From contig CANRFB010000024.1 in the NCBI GenBank assembly GCA_947629785.1, positions 1 to 34,464 of the forward strand: DNA of 34,464 nt. Direction: 5' to 3'. The DNA comes from an uncultured Clostridia bacterium (GTDB lineage: Bacteria > Bacillota > Clostridia > Oscillospirales > Ruminococcaceae). Position 1 is the first letter of the stretch; each line of letters starts with the position of its first letter. The notes below the pieces were generated by a model. That model was given only the letters and a program-made list of their open reading frames with translations. It was not told where the DNA came from and searched no databases. Position numbers and translations under genes: made by a program. Below are positions 22,222 through 30,354 of this stretch, one piece after another.

Positions 22222-23265
22222 TCAGGCGTTTAATACGCTTTCTATGGGCTGTATGCTTGTTATAATATCGTATATGTAAATTATCGTTACGACTATCATG
22301 CTCCATGATGTTATAAGTATCGGGAATGTGCGGCTCTTGTGGTATTCGCTGTACTGCGGAAGTTTTATCCCGCCTTTCAGGAATGTTGTCAGAAGTACTA
22401 TTACTCCTGTTAAAAAGAATACCGGTATCGCGATGATGTTAAGCGCGTTGGACAGCGTTTCGTCAAAATATTCCACAACGGTCGGAATTGAAGCTATGGT
22501 GTTATTTGCCATATGACATATTATAGCAGGAACTATAGAACCTGTTTTCAGGGTTATTATCGCAAGGGGAATGCCTATCAGGAATCCCAGTATCATCTGA
22601 TAGGGATTTCCGTGCATAAGCCCGAAAATCGCTGCCGAGAAGAATATTGCGAACCGTCCGCTTATTTTTGCCGCGCACCGCAGAACAATTCCGCGGTAGA
22701 TAAGTTCTTCGCCTATGGGGGCAAGTATAATTGTTGAGATTATATCTATGAAATACGTTTTCGGGTCGTGGGAAAGCACATAGTTCATTCCTGAAACTTC
22801 CAGTCCGTGAGAGTCCAGAAATGACATTATCACCATTGAACATATCAGTGATATTTGCTGACAGAACAGGACTATAAAAATGTATCTGACGGTTTCTCCG
22901 GCTTTAACCCGACTTGTGTCAAACAGTTCTTTCGGGCCGTAATGTGTTATTACGCAGTAGAACGCGAAAACTATCATTGCGGCAATTGCAGGAAATCCGC
23001 CGCCGATAAAGGTGTCCCAGAAATCCAGTATCATCATTCCGTTTTCGTCATAGAGAATTTCGCCGCTGCCGCCGGAAATCCCGCTTATAAATCCGTAAAT
23101 GATGTAACCGCCTGTGCAGACTATCAGTATAAGTATGTACAGGCACAGAAGAACAATGCCGATAGTGTTGTAATTCCTGCGTATGCGGCGCTTTTCGTCA
23201 GGAGAAACGTATTCGGGAGGGAAGTATTGAGGGGGATTTCCGTTATATTGTCCGAAATTATCCAT
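22222..23265 (-). CDS. CPBP-family intramembrane metalloprotease (CAAX protease-like)
   Basis: 347 residues with a Pro/Tyr-rich cytosolic N-terminus (about 1-32) and about eight membrane helices. The three CPBP (Abi) motifs are intact: EExxxR (Glu186, Glu187, Arg191), FxxxH (Phe214, His218) and HxxN (His251, Asn254/255), which form the metal site of type II CAAX prenyl protease-like enzymes. In bacteria such proteins act in peptide maturation, bacteriocin immunity or signal peptide handling; no peptide substrate gene is evident here. The ribosome site AGGAGG overlaps the lexA stop codon, about 12 bases before the ATG. It is co-transcribed with murC and lexA. Confidence 0.92.
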   Translation of the reverse strand: MDNFGQYNGNPPQYFPPEYVSPDEKRRIRRNYNTIGIVLLCLYILILIVCTGGYIIYGFISGISGGSGEILYDENGMMILDFWDTFIGGGFPAIAAMIVFAFYCVITHYGPKELFDTSRVKAGETVRYIFIVLFCQQISLICSMVIMSFLDSHGLEVSGMNYVLSHDPKTYFIDIISTIILAPIGEELIYRGIVLRCAAKISGRFAIFFSAAIFGLMHGNPYQMILGFLIGIPLAIITLKTGSIVPAIICHMANNTIASIPTVVEYFDETLSNALNIIAIPVFFLTGVIVLLTTFLKGGIKLPQYSEYHKSRTFPILITSWSMIVVTIIYIYDIITSIQPIESVLNA

Positions 23266-23283
23266 TATCGGGGAATTCCTCCT

Positions 23284-23862
23284 TTATAAGTACCGTATTA
23301 CCGATACCACTCTGCCGATAATTTCACATTCGTCAACTATTATAGGATCCATGGTATCATTTTCCGGCTGGAGTCGGAAATGCCCGTTCTCCTTGTAGAA
23401 TGTCTTAACGGTAGCTTCGCCGCCGTTTACCATTGCAGCAACTATTTCGCCGTTGCGGGCAACTGAAGTTTTCTCTATTACAACAATGTCGCCGTCAAGA
23501 ATTGCCGCGTTTATCATGCTTTCGCCGCGGACTTTAAGGGCAAACAGTTCTCCCGCGTAGTTCTTGTTTTCGTGGAAATTGATATATTCGGTAATATCTT
23601 CCACTGCGGTTATAGGCTGACCTGCGGTGATAGTTCCCACAAGGGGAATTTTTGTTGCGGCTTTTCCCGAAAGTTTTATTGCTCTTTTGCAGCCGTCAAC
23701 TTTATCAAGGTAGCCTTCTGCAACAAGGGTATTTACATATCTTGCGGCTGTGGAAGTGGAACGTATTCCCAGTGCGGAACACATTTCACGGATAGACGGG
23801 GCGTAGCCCTCCTCGATCCTGCCTTTTATATACTCGAAAACGCGCTTTTCCTTATCGTTCAT
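23284..23862 (-). CDS. lexA: LexA-type SOS repressor
   Basis: 192 residues. The N-terminal winged helix-turn-helix is at about 5-60 (APSIREMCSALGIRSTSTAARYV), and an S24-type autoprotease domain follows. The self-cleavage bond is Ala80-Gly81 in TITAGQPI, catalytic Ser115 is in RGESMIN and catalytic Lys153 in EATVKTFY. RecA filaments trigger cleavage, which lifts repression of DNA repair genes. The ribosome site AAAGGATAGGA overlaps the murC stop; the genes are 6 bases apart. No Bacillus-type SOS box (GAACnnnnGTTC) is visible between 23863 and 23900, nor in the murC leader at 25279-25461, so the usual autoregulation cannot be read here. Confidence 0.95.
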   Translation of the reverse strand: MNDKEKRVFEYIKGRIEEGYAPSIREMCSALGIRSTSTAARYVNTLVAEGYLDKVDGCKRAIKLSGKAATKIPLVGTITAGQPITAVEDITEYINFHENKNYAGELFALKVRGESMINAAILDGDIVVIEKTSVARNGEIVAAMVNGGEATVKTFYKENGHFRLQPENDTMDPIIVDECEIIGRVVSVIRYL

Positions 23863-23868
23863 AACATC

Positions 23869-25278
23869 CTATCCTTTCTGTTGGTTTGATTTTTCTTCCA
23901 GAAGTTTTAAAATTCTTCGGGAAACCTTGTTTACATCGCCGCAGCCGAGGGTTATGATAAGATCACCGCTTTCGGCGTGTTCTGCGGCATATTTTGCGGT
24001 AAGTTCAAAATTTGCGTCATGTTCTTCTTCGTCAAAATATATGCTGTCCGGAATTTTATCCGCAAGAGCCTTGGTGTGAATTCCCGTCACGTTCTTTTCC
24101 CGTCCGCCCATTATCGACGTAAGGACCACAACGTCCGCGATTGAAAGCGCTTCTGCAAAATCATCTAACAGAAGTTCCGTCCGCGAGAACGTAAACGGCT
24201 GGTGAACTGCCCATACCCGTTTGAAATTCAGCGTCTTGGCAGTTTTCAGAACGGCGGAAATTTCCGCGGGGTGGTGTGCGTAATCGTCCACAACGGTTAT
24301 TCCGTTCACTTCTCCGTACTTTTCAAAACGCCTGCCTGCGCCGTTGAAAGCTTTCAGCCCTGATGCAATTCCCTCGGGAGAAGCCCCCGCTCCGTAAGCT
24401 GCCGCGGCGGCGGCAACGGCGTTAATTATATTATGTTCCCCGGGAATGTTCAGAACCGCTTCGCAGAACGGTTTCCCGCCGTGCATTATGGTGAATTCGG
24501 TACACATTCCGCCTGTGTGACGGATATTTTCGGGATACCAGTCGTTTTCGGAGGAACGTCCGAAAGTAACTGTCTCTTTTCCCGAAATTCCCTCCAACGC
24601 CCTGCGGGAATTTTCATCATCGCCGTTGAAAATAACGGCTTTCGAGGCGTTTTCTGCAAATTTATGAAATGATTTTACAATATTTTCAAGATTCTTGAAG
24701 TAATCCAGATGATCCTCGTCAACATTGAGAATTACCGCTGTTCCCACCGAAAGATTCAGGAAGTGATCCTGAAACTCGCAGGCTTCGCAGACCATTGTGC
24801 CGCTTTTCCCCGCGATGCCGCTGCCGTGGATAAGCGGAAGCTTTCCGCCTATAACCGAACTTATATCCATGCCCTGCATAACAAGTATCTGGGTTATCAT
24901 GGAAGTTACAGTGGTTTTCCCGTGAGTTCCGCTTACGCAAACGGTGTCTTTGTGAAGTTCCGTTATGATCCCCAGCAGTTCGCTGCGTTCAAGAACGGGA
25001 ACGCCGCTTGCTTTCGCGGCTATAAGTTCGGGATTGTCGGGAAGTATGGCGGCGGTGTGAACTATCAGATCCGCACCCTCTATGTTCTCCGCCCGCTGTC
25101 CGAGAAAGACTTTTATGCCCATGTCGCGGACGGCTTTAAGAGTTTCCGTCTCGTTGTTGTCAGAACCTGTCAGAAAATACCCCTGTGAGTGAAGTATCTG
25201 CGCGAGAGGGTACATTCCGCTGCCGCCTATGCCTATAAAGTGGATATGCTTTTTGTTATTCAAAATTTGTTTATCCAA
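23869..25278 (-). CDS. murC: UDP-N-acetylmuramate--L-alanine ligase
   Basis: 470 residues; adds L-alanine to UDP-MurNAc, the first peptide step of peptidoglycan synthesis, in the cytoplasm. The N-terminal UDP-binding motif is IHFIGIGGSGMYPLAQIL, the ATP loop is SGTHGKTTVTSM, and DEDHLDYF, NAVAAAAAA and DDYAHHPAEI are Mur ligase signatures. The frame is open up to 25395, but the upstream 39 codons are AT-rich and unlike MurC. TTG 25278 is preceded by GAGGTG at proper spacing and gives the normal length, so I choose it. It heads the murC-lexA-CPBP-small protein operon. I found no clear promoter between 25279 and 25461. Confidence 0.94.
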   Translation of the reverse strand: MDKQILNNKKHIHFIGIGGSGMYPLAQILHSQGYFLTGSDNNETETLKAVRDMGIKVFLGQRAENIEGADLIVHTAAILPDNPELIAAKASGVPVLERSELLGIITELHKDTVCVSGTHGKTTVTSMITQILVMQGMDISSVIGGKLPLIHGSGIAGKSGTMVCEACEFQDHFLNLSVGTAVILNVDEDHLDYFKNLENIVKSFHKFAENASKAVIFNGDDENSRRALEGISGKETVTFGRSSENDWYPENIRHTGGMCTEFTIMHGGKPFCEAVLNIPGEHNIINAVAAAAAAYGAGASPEGIASGLKAFNGAGRRFEKYGEVNGITVVDDYAHHPAEISAVLKTAKTLNFKRVWAVHQPFTFSRTELLLDDFAEALSIADVVVLTSIMGGREKNVTGIHTKALADKIPDSIYFDEEEHDANFELTAKYAAEHAESGDLIITLGCGDVNKVSRRILKLLEEKSNQQKG

Positions 25279-25461
25279 AATACACACCTCACATAAATTT
25301 GTTTCAGAAATATTTAAGAATAATCTGTTATAATAGTAAATGTGATATACATAGTATTGGTGAAAATTTATTTTTAATTCTGAATAATTTACCATAAAAC
25401 ATTCAATAATATGTTTGTAAATAGTATATCATAAATGTCAATTACCAAGGAGGACGTTTCA

Positions 25462-25758
25462 ATGAACATCACAGACATTAAGATCAGGAAAGTTATTCCT
25501 GAGGGAAGACTTCGCGCGGTGATCTCCATCACTATCGACGATATGCTTGCGGTGCATGACATCAAGGTAGTACAGGGTGATGAAAGATTATTCGTAGCTA
25601 TGCCCAGCAGAAAAGACGAGAACGGTATGTACAGGGATATTGTACACCCCATTTCTCCCGAAGCTCGCAAATTTGTGGAGGACGAGATCCTTTCGGTCTA
25701 CACCCGCCACATTGAGCAAATGCAGGCAGAAGCGGAAGCTGAACAGGCAGGTATCTGA
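25462..25758 (+). CDS. spoVG: SpoVG, RNA-binding/septation regulator
   Basis: 98 residues, the normal length for SpoVG, a small conserved Firmicutes and spirochaete regulator that binds nucleic acids and affects division septum formation and sporulation. The N-terminus ITDIKIRKV, the core MLAVHDIKVVQG and the FVAMPSRKDENGMYRDIVHPI segment are family signatures. The tail is Ala/Glu-rich. The frame opens at 25435, but AAGGAGG at 25447-25453 fixes ATG 25462. No -35/-10 pair is convincing; an isolated extended -10 (TGTTATAAT, 25326-25334) may be the promoter. A strong terminator follows, so it is monocistronic. Confidence 0.96.
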   Translation: MNITDIKIRKVIPEGRLRAVISITIDDMLAVHDIKVVQGDERLFVAMPSRKDENGMYRDIVHPISPEARKFVEDEILSVYTRHIEQMQAEAEAEQAGI

Positions 25759-25784
25759 CCCTGTTCAGAATAAAATGTCAACTA

Positions 25785-25824
25785 TTGGCAGCTTCGGAAT
25801 ATCCGAGGCTGTCAATTTTTATTT
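25785..25824 (+). terminator. Terminator of spoVG
   Basis: A 14-base-pair stem (25785-25798 with 25802-25815, two G-U pairs) with a 3-base loop is followed by TTTTTATTT. Confidence 0.9.
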
Positions 25825-25848
25825 CCTCGGAAATTTTTGGATTTTGCA

Positions 25849-26385
25849 TTATTTTCCCAGAATCTTTGCGGCTTTGAGTATGGCGCACTGAGTTTTTGCA
25901 TCGGGGATCTCGTTATTCATTACCATTTTTACGGCGTCCTCGAACTTTACCCTTATGACGTCAAGGAATTCGTCGGCGTCGAGTTTCTGTTTGTCAAAAG
26001 AAAGCCCCGTTGCAAGATACATATGAATTTTTTCGGTAAGATATGCGACAGAGGGGTAACAAACGCCGAGATATTCAAACTTTTCACAGGCCGCACCTGT
26101 TTCTTCTTTGAGTTCCCGCAGACCTGCTTCGCGGTGATCCTCGCCGAACTCCAATTTTCCTGCGGGAATTTCTGTAAGTACGGTCTGAAACGGGTATCTG
26201 AACTGTTTTACCATAAGTATTTCATCTTCGTCCGTAACGGCGACAATGCAGACTCCGCCGGGGTGGATAACAAGTTCACGGTTGACGATCTCGCCGTTTT
26301 CGAGTTCGGCTTTATCTTTTTTGACTTTGATGATCTTTCCGTCGAATATGGGTTCGGACTCGACTGTTTTTTCAAAAAGGTGCAT
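25849..26385 (-). CDS. NUDIX hydrolase, ADP-ribose pyrophosphatase type
   Basis: 178 residues. The Nudix box is complete at 76-98: Gly76, Glu82, Arg90-Glu91, Glu94-Glu95 and Gly97, in GX5EX7REUXEEXGU spacing. The N-terminal HPGGVCIVAV and QFRYPFQTVLTEIPAG segments are typical of ADP-ribose pyrophosphatases (NudF-like), which hydrolyse ADP-ribose to AMP and ribose 5-phosphate. The sirtuin at 10.0-10.7 kb produces acyl-ADP-ribose, so a clearing role would fit, but that is inference. The start ATG has GGAGG six bases upstream. It has its own promoter at 26438-26466 and converges on spoVG. Confidence 0.93.
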   Translation of the reverse strand: MHLFEKTVESEPIFDGKIIKVKKDKAELENGEIVNRELVIHPGGVCIVAVTDEDEILMVKQFRYPFQTVLTEIPAGKLEFGEDHREAGLRELKEETGAACEKFEYLGVCYPSVAYLTEKIHMYLATGLSFDKQKLDADEFLDVIRVKFEDAVKMVMNNEIPDAKTQCAILKAAKILGK

Positions 26386-26437
26386 AACAATACCTCCGCT
26401 GATAAAATATCACATACAACAAATGTTCTCTTTTTTT

Positions 26438-26466
26438 ATTATAACACATAAAAAACATTTTAACAA
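26438..26466 (-). promoter_or_regulatory. Sigma-A promoter of the NUDIX gene
   Basis: TTGTTA (26461-26466) and TATAAT (26438-26443) on the minus strand, 17-base spacer, with TGT before the -10 (extended -10). Confidence 0.78.
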
Positions 26467-26517
26467 GGGGTTTTGAACAATTTTTTTGAATTTTTTTTAA
26501 ATAATTTGCTAAAATTA

Positions 26518-26546
26518 TTGTGTTTGTCACAGAAAAGATTTATAAT
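26518..26546 (+). promoter_or_regulatory. Promoter of the first yfhO gene
   Basis: TTGTGT (26518-26523) and TATAAT (26541-26546), 17-base spacer. The TTG start is 35 bases further. Confidence 0.65.
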
Positions 26547-26580
26547 CTAATAGTATTGATTTAAATTTGGAGGGGATTTT

Positions 26581-29343
26581 TTGGATATATCCGCATTGTT
26601 GAATAAAAAGATCGGGTCGGATCATAGCCGTAAAATAAAAACTGTCCGAAAACCCATAAACTTGGGTAGAAAGGTATACATTTTAGCTTTCTTTGTGCCT
26701 GTGCTGATACTTATTGCTGCATATGCTCTCTGGGGTATATATCCGGTAAAAGATAAATCGGTCCTTACCTATGACCTTAACGATCAGTATGCGAATTTTT
26801 ATGAACATTTCAGGGACGTGTTCCACGGGAACGGAAGTCCGTTCATAAGCTGGAGCAGAAATCTTTCAGGCGAGATGATGGGCATATTCGCATACTATCT
26901 TTCAAGTCCCTTTATGCTGATACCTATGCTGCTGCCAAGAACCATGATGCAGGAATCTGTTCTTATAATGCAGCTTTTAAAGACAGGTACGATCTCTGTG
27001 TCATTCTGCTTTTATATGAAAAATTCCAAAAAGGTAACGGAGACAACGGCGCTTATCTTTTCAATTTCATACAGCCTGATGTCCTATGTAATAATAGAAC
27101 TCATCAATCTCATGTGGCTGGACGGACTTATCTGGCTGCCTGTCATCTGTTTCGGCATAGAACGGCTTATTGACAAGGAAAAATGCTTTTTATTCGCATT
27201 TTCCCTTGCAATGATGATCATATCAAATTTCTATATCGGCTGGATGATAGTTATTTTCAGCTGTCTGTATTTTCTTGCGTATTTCTTTGCACTTTCGGAA
27301 AGGGCTGCGGGGCTGAAGCGTTTTCTTAAACAAGGCGGAAAGTTTGCGCTTTCGGGAATACTTGCCGCCGCGTGTTCCGCATGGCTGCTGATACCGCTTT
27401 ATTACAGCCTCAGCCTTGGAAAATTTGGTTACTCTGAACCGGATCGGAACTCAATTATAAATCTTAATATTTTAAGTTTCCTCGCAAATCTTTTCCCTAA
27501 TACCTATGATTCCGTTGATTACGGCGGTTCTCCGCTGATGTACTGCGGACTTCCGGCAATAATATTAGTTCCGCTTTACTTTATGAACAAGGATATAACT
27601 TTAAAGAAAAAGCTCGGATATGGGATACTTCTTGCGGTTCTGACCGTTTCAATGTGTATATATCCGCTTGATCTTGTATGGCATGGATTTCAGGAACCTA
27701 ACGGAAGCCGATGCAGGTATTCTTTTATACTTTCGTTTTTACTTCTTGTTATGGCGGCGCAGATGTTTGAAAAGCTGCAATATGTAAGTATTCCGAAGTT
27801 TTTGTGTATTACGGCTGTTTTATCGGTATACATAGTGCTTATGTATTTTAATTTCCGCACGGTCGTTATACAAAACGGCGATGTTATGGAAAAGATCCGT
27901 TTAAAGGCAACGGTTTATTTTACGGTGATATTTTTTGTATTGTACGGGGCGGCTTTATTTATCCACAAAAAAGGTGAAAAAGTAAAGCATATTCGTTCAA
28001 AGACAGCTTTGCTTTTGTGTATTGAAATGATAATTACAGTTCCATGCAGCATATACGAGTTATATGATGATGTAAAATATCCGACACATCATATATATAA
28101 TGAGTTTATTACACTCGGAAGAAATACCGTTCAGAGAGTCGGTGAATTTGACAACGGCGTTTATCGCATGGAAAAGGATTTTTTCAGTACCGCAAACGAT
28201 CCTATGTCCTTGGGATTTTACGGAATAACACATTCGAGTTCTACGTTTAATGGCGGAGTATATAATTTTTTTGTGAATATGGGATTTTCAAGACAAAGGA
28301 GCGGCATAATTTACAGAGGCACAACATATATCATGGATTCGCTGCTTGGAATAAAATATGTAATGGAACAGGGAAGCGCGTATACCGGTCCTGTTGAAGA
28401 TATTTATGGAAATGTTACTATTATTGAAAAGCCGAAAGCTGCCGAGTCAAAGATGTATGACAAATTAGTCCTTGCAAACAGTGATGAAAAGAATATAATT
28501 TACGTTTACGAAAACCCATATGCCCTGCCCATAGGGTTCATGGCGGATAATGCCGCTGCCGATGTTGAACTTGACAGCTGGGAAAATCCATTTGAAAACC
28601 AGAATATTCTGTTTTCCTCGCTGCTTTCGGACGAAAAGCAGGACTTCTTCAAAAGGATAGAAATAAATGAAGTAACTGCTGAAAATGCGGAATATTCAGA
28701 GTTTGACGGGCATAAAAGGTATACCGCAATTTCGGAAGATGAAACCGCATCGGTGGAATTTAAATTCACCGCGCCGTCGGATGATATGATATATATGTTT
28801 ATGCCCTCCGATCACCCCGAGCATATAACGCTTTTCCTGAACGGTAAGTTTATTAATCATTATTATATAAGAAGAGAGAATATGATGATACAGAGTTTAG
28901 GCAGATTTTCCGAGGGCGAAGAAGTAACGTTAACGGCTAATATTGCCGGTGAAAATAACGAAATGCTTTTCAAGGAAAATTACATATATTACCTTGATGA
29001 AGAAAAATTCAGCGAAGCCGTTGAGAAACTGAAAAGTCAGCCCTTGGAAATAACTTCATTCAAGGAAGATCACATTATCGGGAACGTTACCGTCGAAAAG
29101 GATGGCATACTGTTCACTTCCATATCCTATGAACCCGGCTGGACATTCTGCGTTGACGGTGTAAAAACAGAGCCTGTCAGAATCGCTAACGCACTGGCAG
29201 GAATTCCCATGAGGGGGGGTACTCACACTGTCGAAATGAAGTTCTTCCCGCGGGGACTTGCTGCGGGAATTGCCGTTTCAGCGGTTGGTATCGTCATTCT
29301 GGCAATAATAGGGATTTACGAGAGAAAGAAGCGTTCATCATAA
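26581..29343 (+). CDS. YfhO-family membrane protein, copy 1
   Basis: 920 residues starting at TTG with GGAGGGG five to six bases upstream. About 12-13 membrane helices fill residues 30-500, a large extracytoplasmic domain follows to about 890, and a last helix precedes the ERKKRSS tail. The first outer loop has the conserved TYDLNDQYANFYEHF segment (about 60-74), whose Asp resembles the catalytic Asp of GT-C glycosyltransferases. The C-terminal domain has GWTFCVDGVKTEPV. B. subtilis YfhO-type proteins are linked to glycosylation of lipoteichoic acid with lipid-linked sugars, so a surface-polymer sugar transferase is likely. The middle part (27.6-28.5 kb) uses more A/T-ending codons than copy 2 at 30.4-33.1 kb, so the two copies have evolved apart for some time. 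Confidence 0.92.
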   Translation: MDISALLNKKIGSDHSRKIKTVRKPINLGRKVYILAFFVPVLILIAAYALWGIYPVKDKSVLTYDLNDQYANFYEHFRDVFHGNGSPFISWSRNLSGEMMGIFAYYLSSPFMLIPMLLPRTMMQESVLIMQLLKTGTISVSFCFYMKNSKKVTETTALIFSISYSLMSYVIIELINLMWLDGLIWLPVICFGIERLIDKEKCFLFAFSLAMMIISNFYIGWMIVIFSCLYFLAYFFALSERAAGLKRFLKQGGKFALSGILAAACSAWLLIPLYYSLSLGKFGYSEPDRNSIINLNILSFLANLFPNTYDSVDYGGSPLMYCGLPAIILVPLYFMNKDITLKKKLGYGILLAVLTVSMCIYPLDLVWHGFQEPNGSRCRYSFILSFLLLVMAAQMFEKLQYVSIPKFLCITAVLSVYIVLMYFNFRTVVIQNGDVMEKIRLKATVYFTVIFFVLYGAALFIHKKGEKVKHIRSKTALLLCIEMIITVPCSIYELYDDVKYPTHHIYNEFITLGRNTVQRVGEFDNGVYRMEKDFFSTANDPMSLGFYGITHSSSTFNGGVYNFFVNMGFSRQRSGIIYRGTTYIMDSLLGIKYVMEQGSAYTGPVEDIYGNVTIIEKPKAAESKMYDKLVLANSDEKNIIYVYENPYALPIGFMADNAAADVELDSWENPFENQNILFSSLLSDEKQDFFKRIEINEVTAENAEYSEFDGHKRYTAISEDETASVEFKFTAPSDDMIYMFMPSDHPEHITLFLNGKFINHYYIRRENMMIQSLGRFSEGEEVTLTANIAGENNEMLFKENYIYYLDEEKFSEAVEKLKSQPLEITSFKEDHIIGNVTVEKDGILFTSISYEPGWTFCVDGVKTEPVRIANALAGIPMRGGTHTVEMKFFPRGLAAGIAVSAVGIVILAIIGIYERKKRSS

Positions 29344-29349
29344 AAAGCA

Positions 29350-29380
29350 ACGGGGCAGTTCATACTGTCCCGTGATTTTT
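29350..29380 (+). terminator. Terminator of yfhO copy 1
   Basis: ACGGGGCAGT pairs with ACTGTCCCGT (one G-U) over loop TCAT, followed by GATTTTTT. The stop codon of the opposite-strand kinase gene (29360-29362) lies in the loop, so the two genes share these bases. Confidence 0.87.
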
Positions 29381-29887
29381 TAATTCCTCTGCCCAAGCCG
29401 GCAGGCGGTCGGTCTTAAAAATGAGTTTGCCGTTTTTATATTCGCCTATCTCAGAAAAACCGTTTTCGTTGTCGAAAAGGTGAACTTCGCTGCAATAGGG
29501 AAGCACCGCGTTCAGGTCATCGAAGCGTTTATTGTATCTTCGCATCACATCTTCCGGCAGAATGTTATGACCGCCCTTTTCAACGCGGTTTCGTATGCGC
29601 TTTATGCTTTCCTCGGCGGTATCGACGCCTATATAGTAAAGCCTGATGTAATATCCGTGGTCTATCGCCTTTTTTATTGTATTTAAAGTGCAGACTCCGG
29701 ACAGTGTAGTTTCCTGAGTAAAATTCACGCCCATATCAATGCTTTTGTTTATGTGTTCAAATGCAGCGTTTTCGTCTGTTTCGGTATCAACAATAATTCC
29801 CAAATCGTTGCTTTCGGCAGACAGGACGCCTGTCAGGCTGCTTTTTCCCACGCCGTTGACTCCGCCTATGATAGTATATATTTTCAT
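29360..29887 (-). CDS. Zeta-toxin-like P-loop kinase
   Basis: 175 residues. Walker A GGVNGVGKSS is at 8-17. The central FTQETTLSG segment and the later YYIGVDTAEESIKRIRNRVEKGGHNILPEDVMRRY segment (split here: YYIGVDTAEESI, then RIRNRVEKGGHN) are typical of zeta/PezT-related P-loop kinases. Genuine zeta toxins phosphorylate UDP-activated amino sugars and block wall synthesis; shorter relatives like this one may have other substrates. An ACGGAG site precedes the ATG. It lies 22 bases after a Phd-type antitoxin-like gene on the same strand and shares that promoter, making a toxin-antitoxin-like pair. A separate function as a sugar or nucleotide kinase remains possible. Confidence 0.85.
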   Translation of the reverse strand: MKIYTIIGGVNGVGKSSLTGVLSAESNDLGIIVDTETDENAAFEHINKSIDMGVNFTQETTLSGVCTLNTIKKAIDHGYYIRLYYIGVDTAEESIKRIRNRVEKGGHNILPEDVMRRYNKRFDDLNAVLPYCSEVHLFDNENGFSEIGEYKNGKLIFKTDRLPAWAEELKNHGTV

Positions 29888-29909
29888 TTTTATTACTCCG
29901 TATTTATAA

Positions 29910-30149
29910 TTATAACAAATATAACATATCCATGCGTTCCAGTTCTTCTTCGGACGGTATTTTGAATTGTCCTTTGCCTGCGCCTAAAAAGCTTGTTTTA
30001 TTTTTAACAGGTTTATCCTTAAAAGGTATGATCTTTGCAACAGGCTCGTCGTTACGTTCTAAAATGATCTCGTTATTAGCATTATTTTCCAAAGATTTTA
30101 TAAGTGCTAAAAGGTCATGCTCTGCTTCACAAATGTTAATTTGTACCAC
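29910..30149 (-). CDS. Phd/YefM-type antitoxin-like protein
   Basis: 79 residues starting at GTG with GGAGG eight bases upstream. The N-terminal half matches the prevent-host-death fold: INICEAEHDLLALIKSLE, then EIILERNDEPVAKIIPF, the DNA-binding dimer part. The C-terminal tail (SFLGAGKGQFKIPSEEELE) resembles the toxin-binding end of Phd proteins that normally pair with PIN-domain or Doc toxins. No PIN, RelE or Doc gene is present; the next gene is a zeta-like kinase. Such antitoxins usually repress their own promoter, here the perfect site at 30178-30206. Confidence 0.88.
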   Translation of the reverse strand: MVQINICEAEHDLLALIKSLENNANNEIILERNDEPVAKIIPFKDKPVKNKTSFLGAGKGQFKIPSEEELERMDMLYLL

Positions 30150-30177
30150 AAATCACACCTCCGAACTGATTAACCAT

Positions 30178-30206
30178 ATTATATACAATTCTTTTGAGTT
30201 TGTCAA
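30178..30206 (-). promoter_or_regulatory. Consensus sigma-A promoter of the phd-zeta-like operon
   Basis: TTGACA (30201-30206) and TATAAT (30178-30183) on the minus strand with a 17-base spacer, the only full consensus promoter in the window. The start GTG is about 29 bases beyond the -10. Such a strong promoter fits an autorepressed antitoxin operon. Confidence 0.9.
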
Positions 30207-30259
30207 CCCCGCATTAACTCCGGATCTTATAATTTTTGCTGAAAATTACATGAAAACTC

Positions 30260-30288
30260 TTGTAAAAAGTAAAAAAAGGAATTATAAT
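30260..30288 (+). promoter_or_regulatory. Promoter of the second yfhO gene
   Basis: TTGTAA (30260-30265) and TATAAT (30283-30288), 17-base spacer, divergent from the antitoxin promoter about 55 bases away. Confidence 0.72.
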
Positions 30289-30354
30289 AGTATATGTAGG
30301 TTTTTATATTAGCAGGAAATATTTTCCTTGAATAACTTGAACGGAGGTCTGTAA

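Noticed and set aside
25279-25395. N-terminal extension of MurC by 39 residues
   Set aside because: AT-rich, unlike MurC, and upstream of a well spaced GAGGTG site before TTG 25278.
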